The notes: a model not told the origin generated them from the sequence alone. Counted from the first letter of the stretch, positions 52,178 to 64,000 are shown. The stretch: DNA of 64,000 nt from Nemertoderma westbladi (GCA_032718475.1 JAUCBJ010001392.1:10001-74000), one strand, 5' to 3'. Program-made: numbers and translations.

Positions 52178-52768
52178 GTGGGGCGAGCCACGAAGTGAGC
52201 GAAGCCTTAGCATATGGGTACCATTAACGAGTTGTCTGTCGTCGTCGTCTGTCGTAAATTTTTGATCGCTAATAACTCGGTTATTCCTTGATGACATTAA
52301 ACGAAACTCGGTACGTATGTATTCCGGCAAAAGTTTAGAAAGAATCTCAAGTTTGGTCAAAAACGAACGAACGCAACGAGTTTACAGTGGATACGAGTAT
52401 CCATCTGCCATAAATCAGCAGTTACTCTCACAGTTTCAAGACTTTGCACAGTTGTAAAGGTCGTTAGTCTCCGTTTAGGGAAATTATTTTAAGACAAAAC
52501 AGGACGAGCGCAACGAGGCTAATAAAGGAGAAGAGTATTGTAAAACTAAAAATGTCATACTTAACTTAAATAGCCCTAGTAGAAGGTTTACAAATGACAG
52601 TTAAAGTGTGTAAGGAAATGGATCTCTATTTTTACAACTAGTTTAACACAAACTGATAGCATCGCCTTCACTCATTTATTTTAGGAAAGACAGTTTTCGT
52701 ATATCTAATAGAGATTAGTATAATGTACTTTCTAATTTAGGCTCTCGTGCTGCGCGAAGGCCCCACGA
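52178..52768 (+). mobile_element. GTGGGGC-ended dispersed repeat, copy 2
   Basis: 591 bp from GTGGGGCGAGCCACGAAG to CTCGTGCTGCGCGAAGGC followed by CCCACGAA. Internal phrases TAATAACTCGGTTATTCCTT, GGCAAAAGTTTAGAAA and AAAACAGGACGAGCGCAACG recur in copy 3 (56415-58164). The ends pair over only seven bases (GTGGGGC / GCCCCAC). There is no coding capacity. Confidence 0.65.
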
Positions 52769-53550
52769 ACGTGCTAACGGTCAACCTTGCAGCAACACAC
52801 AACACATGAGAATGACAATTAGCTGGCATCCCTAATAGTGCTTACTTCACAATGATTAAAAGTTTCAGGTCATCGCATGCAATTGGAAATTCCTAAATTT
52901 TAGATTAAATAAGACAGGCCGGAGAAACACGATGCAAATAAAATTTATAGGCGAATTGATATCTTGTCTGGGCGAATCAACCATGTTATTTTTCAATTCA
53001 GGGAAAGGATCAGGTCACAGATCGCGGTGGCATCGTATATTTTTTGCTCGTCAGCTGTTATTTGCTTCGATTTTTCCAAGGAGCTGTTAACAGGTTTATT
53101 TTCCCTGGAGTGGAATTAATTTTGAATGCTTCAAAAGTTCCACCTATCTGGATTAAACGGCTGATCGCCGTTCCAAAATCTGAATGTCTGTACATTGCAG
53201 GATTTGTTGTTAGGAAATCCCCGCACAGAACTCTGAACTTAAACAGTCACTTAACTCGGTCTGATCAACTAACCCTAACTAAAAATATAACCCAAATCGA
53301 AACCTGATACAAAAATAAACCAATTGCCGATTACTACAAACAATGTAGCTTCCGCAATGACGGAAGGAAGCCATTAATCATAAAATTATAACTGCTGATG
53401 TTAGAGAGCAGTATTGCCCCTTATTGTTTACATAATTGACTCAGCTTCATTGATAAGCGAATCCATCAGTTAAACATGTTGCTGAACCTTCGCACACACG
53501 TAATAGTACGCACCCAACGATCCGAATAGGCATTTTCTTGGGCTACGATT
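52769..53550. other. No gene seen
   Basis: AT-rich sequence with short frames only. One 87-codon frame at 53044-53307 has no recognisable features. Confidence 0.3.
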
Positions 53551-53557
53551 TACTCAT

Positions 53558-54235
53558 ACACCAAAAAATATCACTTTTGCACCAAAATGGTTACTTTATT
53601 CATCAAATTATATCACTTTCTACACCAAAAAAATCATTGTGCACCAAATAATATCAGTAAACACAAAATTATTTGACATTTTTCACCAAATTATTTGACA
53701 TTTTTCACCAAATTATATGTTTTTTCACCAATATATTTGTTATGCACCAAATAAGTTATATTTCCACCAAATAAGTTATATTTGCACCAAATAAGTTATA
53801 TTTCCACCAAATAAGTTATATTTCCACCAAATAAGTTATATTTGCACCAAATAATATCACTTGTCACCAATTAATATCACTTTACCACCAAATTGTATAC
53901 CGCATATCACAGAGTATGTAAACGGAAAGTATTCATAGCTGTATTATCTGTTTACCTACCGGTATGGTAGTAGGCCTATCCCTCAGTCAGTGTCTAAAAT
54001 TTCTACTATAATATACTGTGTTACGTTTAGCGCAAAGCATACTGTGTTAACGTTTAATCATTTAATATAATTCATTAAAACTATAAATTCTTAATGGAAT
54101 AAATCTAACTATCGTTTGAAAATTTCAGTAATACGTTTTGGTGTAGAAGCTATTTTGGTGGAAAGTGAGCCGTTTTGGTGGAAAGGTGAATTTTTTAACT
54201 AATCGATTTGGTGCAAAAAGGTATCTAATTTAGTG
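53558..54235. repeat. CACCAAA array with an inverted counterpart
   Basis: From 53558 to 53890 the plus strand has over a dozen CACCAAA words, including about six regular 20-bp units CACCAAATAAGTTATATTTC (53755-53850). At 54135-54235 the complement TTTGGTG recurs at least four times. The two sides could pair as a loose hairpin around an unrelated ~240-bp centre. Confidence 0.7.
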
Positions 54236-56414
54236 GGCAAATAATTGGTTGCGATTTTCTTGTGTGAAAACTATAAAACTTTGATCTCGATTTGCGAAGC
54301 CTCCTTTCGGTGATATTTTCCATTCGTATACCACCAAATTTCAATAAATTTGACCGACCAGTTGGTGATATATTGACATTCAAACTAACCGGCACAAAGC
54401 CGATTGGGCTCATACTCCACTGTATGCATAGCCTCACTCATGGACTTAATGGCTCACCCTAGAGAAACAACAATAAAAAGGCCATAATGTTAGTGAGTAA
54501 CCCCAAACCAATAAACGACATAATTAGAAGGGTAATAACTGTGGATGAATCATTGGTTACAGAGTGAGTAGTGGTGTGACATGATTAATAAAATCATGAA
54601 GAAAGGTGTGAATGCATATTGAGGACCAAAACCCACTATTAGATATTGTGTATCGAATAGCCAAACAATGATGCAATAAGTACTGCTGTAGGAGGTGGGG
54701 TATGGTACAGTAAGGACAATGTAATCAGTTGTTTATTGTAACAACGAAAGGGACTATTAATAGATTGGGGGTTCTACTGGGAACTACTCACGGCTGAGAG
54801 AGGGTAGCTAACGTTTTGGTGTATAACAGGTGAAGGTGTTATTTGGATTATTATTAGAGATTAGTCAGATGTTTAGTAGTGATTATTGTCAATATTGCGG
54901 TGTATATATTGTGTTTTTGGTTAAGAACTTCATTCCTTAGGTGCATTTCTACATTAAATGTCATTACTTTCCGTAATGTTTATTGGTACCTTATATTATT
55001 GTGTTATTGGTATTACGCTACTCCGCACCGTACGTGCAATAGCTATTATTGGTGAGAGATATTAGCTATTATCTAGTAAATGCCAACTGAACCCTTTTAT
55101 TTGTTACACTGATTCCGGTGTCTAACGCAAATTGGACCGACAGCAGGTTCCCTGAGCGAAACCGGAAGTCACGTGGGAAGGGAGGTAGGCATTCTACTAG
55201 AGAACACCTAAGGATAAGGGTCTTTCGATTATCTCACAGACCCGACGAAACTTATCCCTCTAGTGACCTTTACTGGAGGAGTTCTTACTGGAGGAGTTCT
55301 CTTACTCGTAATGCGCTTAAGATCTCGAATAGAGCCAATCCTGTGGCACTGTGGTATTGGACTGGTCGACTGGTCCATAGCGATGACATTAAACAAGAAT
55401 ATAAGTGAAACATTCTGTGAATTTGGCATCATTAGCATATTTGATTATGTTTTGAGTAACGTTAGTGAAATATTGATTCACCTGTCATTTCTAACAGTTT
55501 GGTGTTTATCCCTATGAATATTGGGGATCTATCTGATTGGCTGTCAAGGAATATTTATGGAACAAACGCAGAGTTGATTGGCTAATACGGACGACAGTTT
55601 AGTCCACTTGCAAACAGTAAGGTAAAACGGTAATAATTTGTATTATTTGGCCGGACTTTTTCTTACCATGATGCCGTTGTTTTAGTGTTTGTTTTATTCT
55701 TAAATAAATAAATTATTCGTATAAAGAATTATTAATTAGCCTATTATAGGCTCTGTGCAAATTCGAACAGCAAATAAATTATGGTTGATGATAATTGTTT
55801 TATTTATTTTACTTATGAACCAACATAGTGAAACCAGGTGAGATTTAATTTATTTCTTTCATTCTATATTCTTCAAACACATTGTATCATTCATGATTTA
55901 TGATTTATCAAAACAAAACACTCATCGCAGAATCTTGCAAAGAATCTTCAACAATGGTTAACAAATCTTACACAAAAATTGACAACTTTTGCAGAAAAGT
56001 TGTCAAATGTTGCGGAAGAGAACCTTGCTGAATATTGTAGTCTCCAAATTCGGCCCACATCTGAGTCGCTGTCTGTCTGAGGACTATATATACCTCACGC
56101 ACTTTCATTTACTCTCTCTGATACGGAGTTGTGTTACGAGTTCATGGTGATAAGTCTGAAGGTTTCCCAGAACCATCATGCACATACACATGGTAAGAGG
56201 AAAGTTATAATTTAATTGCGAACCAGTGAGTGTGCAAACCCAGCGGCCCCTATCGGGAATAAAAGTTCATAGTGTCTTTTTATTTTTAGGATAATATCCC
56301 AATGCCAATACATTACAACTAAGTCGACCAAGTGTTCATTTTACTAGGAAAGGAATGGCAAACATGTACAAGAAATTATAGCCCTATATCATTAAATTAT
56401 AAGAGTAAGAGAAT
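54236..56414. other. No gene seen
   Basis: No convincing coding frame on either strand. A perfect 17-18 bp doublet (TACTGGAGGAGTTCT) occurs at about 55268-55300. Confidence 0.3.
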
Positions 56415-58570
56415 GTGGGGCGAGCCACGACGTAAGGTGAGCCCTATCGTAGGGGTTCCATTAATTAACCTCCTGTGGGGCGAGCCACGAAGTGAGTGAG
56501 CCTTAGCGTAGTGGTACCATTAATCAACCTGTCGTTCTGTGGGGCGAGCCACGAAGTGAGTGAGCCTTAGCGTAGTGGTACCATTAATCAACCTGTCGTT
56601 ATGTCGTTCTGTCGTTCTGTCGTTCTGTCGCGTCCAATTTTAAACGTTAATAACTCAGCCAATCTTTGATGAAATCTATCCAAACTTGGTACACATGTTG
56701 TTTGGCAAAAGTTTAGAAATTTTCCAAGTAGAATTTCCGTGTGGCCTTCGAGAAGCTAAGATAATAGCAGTTAATTAGTTAATTAAGTTGATTACGGTGA
56801 AAACACCATTTTCAACCTGCCTTTTAAAGGAAATTAATTGTTTTACAGTATAAGATTTAAATAATTATACTTAAAAATTATACAGATGTAATCCACATAC
56901 GCCATTCTATTATAGTTTTTAATTAGTTCAAGTGATTTGCTTTATTAATTGTGTCTTTAATTGATCTAAAGTAATTAAAACGTCATAAAAAATTGATTCT
57001 CATTAAATACTGCTCATTTATTGGCTAACATGCTGGTACGATGGAAGGATGTGTGTGTAAGGCAGCTATTTGCTGGGAATGATTATTGGTCAAGTCTCTG
57101 CTGGTGTGGAGCTAGCTGGCTTGGAGTTGTGGCTGTAGACTAACCAGAGAGGAATTGTACTGTAATAGGCAACCAGTATTGCTATTCCAGCCCAGACATC
57201 ATTCTTGAAATCCAACATCCCAACATCCTTCCTGTATTGACTCTACTATAAGTGTTGTATTGCTATCTCAGGTAAATTACAGATATAATAACATAAATAC
57301 AATCCATGGCATGGCTGTTGTGTAGGCTTCTGAAATAGTTTATTCCACAATGTCTGGTTATTTTTTAATTGAATTTTTGCAAAGTAGTAAACTTAATGTT
57401 CTTAAAAATAATATTATTATTTTATATGTAACCTAGGAAATTAGCTACATTTTTTCGCTGCAGCTTTAAGAGTGTACATTGATTTAATATTATTTCAATA
57501 CCCATATTACTACATCGGCATAAGATGCGTTGGCGTTGTATCACACATCTCCACATATCACACATCTCCACATAGATGTATCAACAGTTACTCGCACAGT
57601 TTCGAAACTTCGCATAGTTATAACTGTATAAAGATCGTCAGTCTGCGTTTAGGAAAAATATTTTATGACAAAACAGGACAAGCGACGAGCGCAACGAGGC
57701 ATATAATGAAGCCGAGTACTGCGTTGACTAAATTGTTATATAAACCACCTGGCTTCACATATTGATCGCATCCCTAGTTATTATTATTATAAAGATCGTC
57801 CTAGCCTGCGTTTAAGAAATATATTTAAATACAAAACAGGACGAACGCAAAGAGGCTTATAATGAAAACGAGTACTGCGTTTATTATATTCCTATAAACC
57901 ACCTGGCTTTGCATATTTAACGTGCGATTGAAAATAAGTTCGTGCTACCCTTCCGTGGGTGGTAGATGTCGCGGTTATGTATTGGTGGGTGGGGGGAGGG
58001 GGGGGGGGTGTGTGCAGATTAAAAGGGGTGAACACGTACTGTCCCCCTTTCTTTGATTAATTGGTGGTGTGGGTTAATATCTCATAACCTGATTTTGTGA
58101 TACAGTCGCACAATTTTAATTTGTATCTCATAACTGGGCCTCGTGCTGCGCGAAGGCCCCACGAATGTGTCGTTCTGTCGTTCTGTCGCGTTCAATTTTA
58201 AACGTTAATAACTCGGCCAATCTTTGATGAAATCTATCCAAACTTGGTACACATGTTGTTTGGCAAAAGTTTAGAAATTTTCCAAGTAGAATTTCCGTGT
58301 GGCCTTCGAGAAGCTAAGATAATAGCAGTTAATTAGTTAATTAAATTAATTAAACAGCAAGAAGCAGGATTTTTCTGCAGCCCTTTAATGGAAAATTAAT
58401 TATTTTGTAGTATAAGAATTAAGTAATTATAGTGAAAAATTATACAGCTGTAATCTCCATACCCCATTCAATTATAGTTTTAATTAGTGTTAGATTTCGT
58501 GATTGAATCGCTCAATTATAAGTTGTGTTTCTAAACTGAACTTCGTGCGCGCGAAGCCCACACGAATGTG
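56415..58570 (+). mobile_element. GTGGGGC-ended dispersed repeats, compound copy 3
   Basis: Three successive heads GTGGGGCGAGCCACGA at 56415, 56475 and 56539 lead into a (GTCGTTCT)n run and a body. The tail CTCGTGCTGCGCGAAGGCCC ends about 58164. Immediately after it a second body starts at the (GTCGTTCT)n run, repeating 56612-56785 as 58169-58343 almost exactly, and ends with a variant tail near 58540-58565. A further body piece ending ACAAAACAGGACGAACGCAA lies at 57786-57890. This is a pile-up of several copies. Confidence 0.6.
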
Positions 58571-59340
58571 TATATTTGTCCGTCTATCTGCAAGCCGTAT
58601 GTGTGTCTGTCTGTCAGACTGTCTCTGTCAGACCTCCTCTCTATTTGTCAGGTGTCTGTATATCTAACTGTCATTATGTCCGACTGTCTGTCTGAATGTA
58701 CGTATATATGTCTACCTGCCTGCATGCATGTCTATCAAACTATATATATTTTTGTTTGTATGTCTGTCTGGTTGTCTGTCTGTCTATCTGACTATCCGTA
58801 TGTCTCTCGGCCTGACTTTACTGTACTGAACTGTCTGTCTGTAAATCTATCCATCTCTTTGACCATCTACCCTGACTCAGGATCTATAAACAATATATTA
58901 TTACCTCAGGAAGATAAAAAAAAAACTTATCGAATCCATTACCTATATATATAATAGAGTAACAACTTAATTTATTTATGCGGTTTAATGGGAAGAAACA
59001 AAAAAACATTTTATCAAATGGACCAAAACTAAGTAAGATAAGAAGATACCCAAATAACACAGTTTTGGAATATTGGGAAGGCACTGAATAAATCAATTTA
59101 AAAAGCATGCATTATAAAATGTCTTAATTTCCTTTGGGTTATCTGGTTGTCAAGGAAAGTTATTGGTCAATAGTTTCTGGAGCCTACCTGCTAGATTACG
59201 AGACAATAAAAACCACATAATATCGTATGATCCGACTCATTAAAATACGAATACTATTTTTTAGAGATTATTCTAAGTTGGCCATATATTTCATGTAAGT
59301 AGGAAGGAAATAGGTGTTCCATTAAATTTATCAATATAAG
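58571..59340. other. CTGT-rich microsatellite, then AT-rich spacer
   Basis: 58590-58870 is a degenerate (CTGT/CTAT)n stretch; the frame through it is a repeat translation. The rest is AT-rich with nothing recognised. Confidence 0.55.
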
Positions 59341-59347
59341 AAGTTAG

Positions 59348-59420
59348 AGCGCAAGTGGCGAAGTTGGTAGAGTGTTGGACTTGGAATCTCTAGGTACCCA
59401 GTTCAATCCCCCATTCCGGT
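59348..59420 (+). repeat. tRNA-like SINE head or tRNA pseudogene
   Basis: A-box-like TGGCGAAGTTGGTAGAGTG at 59356-59374 and a B-box-like AGTTCAATCCC at 59400-59410, with tRNA spacing. The stems pair poorly, so it is not a working tRNA. Confidence 0.45.
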
Positions 59421-59629
59421 GAATGTTTTTTGTTGTAAGATTGGTAGTAAGCCATTCAAGGAGACAGTTTATGTGTTAGTAGACGCGATTTCCCGCTTGT
59501 TGAGAGTAATCTTTCTAGGGACTAGTATTTTAGTCAATTTCCCCCTTGAGAGGGGGAAAGTCACCCCCCCCCCTTGCCAGCACTACATCGGATATCTCAG
59601 ATGCAGATGCTGAGGTTGCATCGTGACAA

Positions 59630-60125
59630 GATAATTGCCCCCCGGAGGATTGCCCCCCAGACTATCCCCCCCCCCCCCCCCCCCGAGGACAATTGCCCCC
59701 CGCACAATTGCCCCCCGGACAATTGCACCCCGGACTATTGCCCCCCTGACAATTGCCCCCCGGACTATTGCCCCCGGGCAATTGCCCCCCAATTAAACTT
59801 ACCCACCAAGAAATAAATAGGCCCCAAGGAAAATTGCAAAATAAATAAGAAGAAAAGTTCAAGAAACAAGTTGTTGTTCAAGTAAAAATCTTGGATTTGA
59901 TCAAGGTTGATATTATTACTTGAATTTCATAAGGAAAACATTCAAATGATTTCAAGATTTAAAAATATATTCAATAAATATAATATCGTGGGTAATTGTC
60001 CGGGGGGCAATAGGTGGGAGGCAATTATCCGGGGGGCAATTTTCCTCGGGGGGCAATTGCCCAGGAGGCAATTGTCCGAAGAGCAATTGTCCTCGGGGGT
60101 AATTGTCCGGGGGCAATTGTCCTAG
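59630..60125. mobile_element. Foldback element of CAATTGCCCCCC minisatellites
   Basis: The left arm (59630-59790) is a run of ~15-bp units CCCCCCGGACAATTG on the plus strand. The right arm (59994-60125) is made of the reverse complement, CAATTGTCCGGGGGG-like. The arms flank a ~200-bp AT-rich centre without coding frames. Each unit contains a CAATTG palindrome and a run of 5-7 G or C. A C18 run interrupts the left arm near 59667. Confidence 0.85.
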
Positions 60126-61437
60126 TTCCAGGCTGGATATATTTAATATCTACATACTCGTCTAGTCTGTTTACTGTTTGCTTACCACCAGAAATATGAT
60201 CGTCAAAGTCTATCAAATTTATTAAATAGAAACTAATTAATTAATGTGTACTGTCAGTCATTCTGTATTCATATGAACTCATTAACATGCTATTTATATT
60301 TATAGATAGTGAATGGATATTTCTCGTAATTGAGGTAGATGTAGGCCTGCAACCCAATTAATATACTCACAAGATGAGCTAAACCAAATGAATACTGCGG
60401 TAGCTGTTACTACAGTTCACTACCTCTATCCGTACTGCAGTAGGTATCTGTCACCTTCTTGGATAGAGTAGGTGAACCATGGGTTTTTCATTTAAAAAAT
60501 GAAACTTTCAATCCTATAAATTCACTCACAAAACGTAATTTTTTAGTCCAAAAATTGTATTTTGTAAAACCGATTTGTACAATAACTGACGTTTCACCAA
60601 TATGCAGGGTCATTTATCCTTCAAATACACCATGATTCGTAGTATAATATAGTGCATTTTTTCATGACACATATACCCCCCCCCCCCCCTCCATTTTTCT
60701 ACAAATCTTTATCATATTGCTTGAAAATTGAAACATAACTAGTTCAACTCACCGTGGTTGACCCCATGAAGCCGGAATTTTCGATTCTGCCTTTAATTTT
60801 TTTTATGAGAGTTTAAAAAAAATGTCTTTTGCGAAATGATACTTTTCGTATTAAAGGCATTATTCACAATATCTAAGTTTCGTTGAGAAACAGATGAGAT
60901 ATATGCGTTCATAAATTATTAAATAGAATAAATGGCCTTCAGCGAACTTTGAAATATCTCAGCTGTTTCTCAACGAAACTCATACATTTAGAATCATTGT
61001 AACACAAGCTTTCCAATTATATGTACAAAACCTATGCAAATAATCAGATTATATATCCCCCTTTGAACTGCAAACCTTTTACAAGTGATGGCGCCTGCAT
61101 CGGGTCTATTATCAGATGTTCAGCTGTCCCAAGTTGTATTTTACAGAACACTTTACGCATATCGTTGCAAAGTAATATGGATACAAATGTATCGTATTGT
61201 GGCATCGGTGGTTCATACAGAAACTGTTTGAAAACGTTCAACGTACCACAAATCCATTCTGTTTTGACGTACTCATACAGTACACGACTTTTATTATCGC
61301 TCTCAGGCACCGAGACTGTTCATCATAATTTCATATACGATTGTTACAAAATTAAATCGACAAACCGATTAGCCTCCAAGCATATGCGTATTTTAAATTA
61401 TTTTAATGTTGTTTAAGAACTACGGTGTACATTTTAT
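60126..61437. other. No gene seen; contains a small palindromic repeat
   Basis: A poly-C run lies at about 60677-60690 and an inverted repeat at 60876-60980. A plus frame at 61021-61416 (131 codons) is probably chance; its composition and the overlapping minus frame give no domain. Confidence 0.35.
60876..60980. repeat. 27-bp inverted repeat (small palindromic element)
   Basis: Left arm 60876-60902 starting AGTTTCGTTGAGAAACAG and right arm 60954-60980 ending CTGTTTCTCAACGAAACT. The arms match with one mismatch around a 51-bp centre. It is MITE-like in shape, without visible target duplications. Confidence 0.75.
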
Positions 61438-61439
61438 AT

Positions 61440-61975
61440 ACTACTACTACTACTAGGTCGAGCGAACTCGGACAGTGGAAATGAGATCCTTCCAGGCTTC
61501 CCGATTCTCCATAGTTGTCGCAATTTCGATTCTCCCAAGTTCAGTATCCCTTTAAAGTTGATCTATATATGTTATGGCCGGTCGTCCACGACTACGCTTT
61601 CCATGAGTTGGTTGCCAGAGAAGTAGATCTGGTATGACCTCGTCTTTGCTTCGCCAGCAGTGCCCACTGAATCTTAATCTGCGTTCACGCAGGGTGGTTG
61701 ATACAGGTGGTATTGTACCATAAAGCTCGGCGTTTGTCATGTGTTGTCTCCAGCTGGTGTTTAGGGCTGCCCTTGGTAGTCTTGTGTAGCAACCATCAAT
61801 TTAGTCAGTGTCCAGGTCTCACCCCCGTATAAAAATACACTTTCCACTGTGGCTCGAAAGAACTTAGTCTTCAGGTTCCTGGAGAGATCTGATTTCCAGA
61901 TGGTATACAGACTGGTTTTACTTTTAATATAATTGAATTGAATAATACAGATGCACACCTTCAACCCGAGTTATC
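61440..61975 (-). pseudogene. LINE RT C-terminal fragment
   Basis: Two minus frames encode RNLKTKFFRATVESVFLYGG with ETWTLTK, then TNAELYGTIPPVSTTLRERR, LRFSGHCWRSKDEV and LLLWQPTHGKRSRGRPAI. These are the post-RT blocks of an APE-type LINE related to, but distinct from, the copy at 49108-51124. It is frameshifted and 5'-truncated, as expected of a dead-on-arrival LINE insert. Confidence 0.8.
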
Positions 61976-63428
61976 AGTCAGCACCACATCCACAATTCGT
62001 TTAATTTCTGGTATTTAGACCTACTACTGCAGTACTACAGTACAGTATAGTACAAACCACTTCTCCACAGGGGCGGCGAGATACTTTACCATTGTAAGCT
62101 ATGGGGGTGGAAAGACAATTTTGTAGTATATAATTAATTACGCATTACCTGAAAAATAATTGTTTTTCGCTAATGACCCATTGATGTCTAATTAGCATCG
62201 ACGGCTGACTCTCGTTCAGCACATTATACACATCTCGATGACAGCGGGAAAAAACCTATTTGTACTTTACTAACTAACCCTTACCTAGTAGAGCTCGTTA
62301 TCATGCTCCCTTTCTTTCTTTATTGTGTTTCAGTGACCTCTTTTTCTCCTGCTATATTATTTATTGACTGATCACTGATGCCATATTTTATAGATTTCGC
62401 TGAATAGATATGATAATTTCACAATGGTTGAAATAAAGCTGACGTATGGAACTCTGTTACTTCTTTGTAAAATTGCAAAGAAAATCTTGTTTGATCTTTT
62501 TTACTAGATTTTCTTTGGAAAAGTTTCAAGGATTTTATCAGATTACCAAGATGAAGTCAATTTGACAATATTTATCTAGGCATCTGGATCTTGTTGAAAA
62601 TCATCTTGAAAATGTTGGCGGTTTGTTACCTACACAAGCAGACTTGCATACAGTACCGGCACTGTATCACTGCAGCCAGCCATGCAGTCAAGTCAGGCTG
62701 TCAGGTGGACACAGGGTAGTGCAGTACAGCAGTTCAGCAGTACAGTGCTGCAGTGTGAGTGTAGTCTGGCAGTAATGCCATTTCTGACCTTTACTGGTAC
62801 CGGTACCGGTAATACTTCTCCCTCCATACCGTACCGGACCGGTCTGCCGGTAGGCTGTCCTACTGTACCCGTACCGGTTACCGATCTAGCGCCTAGCGGT
62901 ACGGTACCGGTCTGCCGGTAGTTATGCAGTTACTGACTTCTGGGTAGCTGTAGTTAATGCAAACTAGGCCTTCCTCAGTTCTTGGTTGCCTGGCCTACTG
63001 CCATGACTGCCTACTGAACTAATGTCGAAAATTCATGAAATTACAGAATTAGGCTAGGGGCCTACCCTACCGCTACCGGGAGCGCGGCAGGTGGCAAGCG
63101 GTAGGCGCAGGCGCTGTACTGCAGACTGCAGTACTGTGCTGCTGTGTATTGCATTGCTGTAGGCCAGTCCAGCAGTCAGGAACACTGGTCACAATTTGTC
63201 CAATCTGCCAATTTACAGCCAGAATGTGTCCGCGGAAAATGCTCTCAGAGTGAAATTTCTCCATAGAAAACAATGCTAAATTTCATTTGAAAACCGGCAG
63301 TGAAATTTTAACATTGGCATTCTAAAAATTATGCCATTAGAACCGCCATAAAATTCTGTATAAATTAATTTGAGAATTAGAATCTCATCGTTGGGATAAC
63401 ATCATTAATATTAAAAGTAAAAATTGTC
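61976..63428. other. No gene seen; repeat-rich at 62640-62940 and 63050-63180
   Basis: CAGTACAG-type and overlapping ACCGGT/GGTACC words dominate 62650-62925, and CTGCAGTACTG words recur at 63115-63175. These are low-complexity palindrome-rich stretches without genes. Confidence 0.4.
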
Positions 63429-64000
63429 ACATAGCGCCATAAGATCTCATGGTCAACCATACACAGTGTCGGCAGGCCAAACAACATAGCGCCATCAGAT
63501 CTCGCGGTCAACCATACACAGTGTCGGCAGACCCAGCAACATAGCGCCATCAGATCTCGCGGTCAACCATACACAGTGTCGGCGCACCCAGCAACATAGC
63601 GCCATCAGATCTCATGGTCAGCCATACACTTTCCCAGTTCATTCCTGTTCTCTAGTCCAGTGTCCTTGACAGGCGTTTGAGGAAAGTTATTGGCTGACCA
63701 CATCACAACGTATATTCTCACCAGCAGTTTGCTACATTACAATGTTGTGAACAGGTAGTCCCCCGGGAGAAAACAGTGCCCGCAATCTTCAGAGGGCGTC
63801 AATGCAGGGTGATGTAGGGTTTTGTGCATGGTCAACCATACACAATGTCGGCAGACCCAGCTACATAGCGCCATAAGATCTCATGGTCAACCATGCACAG
63901 TGTCGGCAGACCCAGCAACATAGCGCCCTCAGATATCATGGTCAACCATACACAGTGTCGGCAGACCCAGCAACATTGCGCCCTCAGATCTCATGGTCAG
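63429..64000. repeat. 55-bp satellite, two arrays
   Basis: Units start ACATAGCGCCATCAGATCTC at 63429, 63484, 63539 and 63594 with exact 55-bp spacing. After ~200 bp of other sequence, a second array runs from about 63828 to the window end and continues beyond it. Each unit contains GGTCAACCATACACAGTGTC and an AGATCT palindrome. Confidence 0.93.

Noticed and set aside
58568-58954. 128-codon Cys/Ser-rich protein
   Set aside because: It is a translation of a degenerate CTGT microsatellite.
61021-61416. 131-codon plus-strand gene
   Set aside because: No domain, AT-rich repeat neighbourhood, and an equally open frame on the opposite strand.

Overview
This window is metazoan nuclear DNA dominated by transposable elements. 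It is probably from a marine invertebrate: the BEL/Pao elements, tRNA-derived SINE-like heads, frequent AGGCCTA and ACCGGT words and long poly-G/poly-C tracts fit that, and an echinoderm-like deuterostome is only a guess. The one confident host gene is ABHD17 (a protein depalmitoylase of the alpha/beta-hydrolase fold) on the minus strand. Its first coding exon is at 24508-24788 and its second, holding the GQSIG nucleophile, is at 23058-23432. The terminal exon is not in the window, so the following intron runs at least 23 kb and holds the nested retrotransposons below.

Region 1-22000 (minus strand) is a BEL/Pao LTR retrotransposon, element A. Its gag ATG is at 21994, gag-pol lies at 21994-13651 and the 3' end of pol at 3068-2124. 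A second BEL/Pao element, B (3069-13650, with 1.59-kb LTRs at 3069-4654 and 12063-13650), is nested in the integrase region. The A sequences on either side of B overlap by about 620 bp and differ by roughly 5%, so this is not one simple insertion. B has an intact gag-PR-RT-RNase H frame but lacks the integrase core.

Region 25600-31200 holds a SINE-like tRNA head, a decayed multi-copy unknown-domain protein (25962-27392, minus), a short-inverted-end repeat (28055-29047) and little else. Region 31205-51400 (plus) is a LINE with an apurinic-type endonuclease and reverse transcriptase, split by a 16.3-kb LTR element, C (32792-49107, 405-bp LTRs). C carries a BEL/Pao gag-pol with frame breaks plus two extra downstream ORFs (45034-45411 and 46208-47863). 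Region 51400-64000 has no convincing host gene. It is made of dispersed GTGGGGC-ended repeats, foldback minisatellites, a LINE fragment and a 55-bp satellite running off the window end.

The most interesting signal is a protein encoded downstream of pol in all three BEL/Pao elements. It has three closely spaced CCHC knuckles with a fixed C-P-x5-C link between knuckles 2 and 3; in B and C it also has a similar helical segment and a very basic tail. It sits where retroviruses carry env, has no membrane segment, and may be a duplicated nucleocapsid-like domain. Other unusual signals are: repeated hairpins in noncoding element DNA (cUUCGg hairpins in the B LTRs, a two-tier stem-loop present twice in C); ATGA stop-start overlaps at ORF junctions in B and C; and a 24-25 bp word shared by the B LTRs and the B gag coding region.
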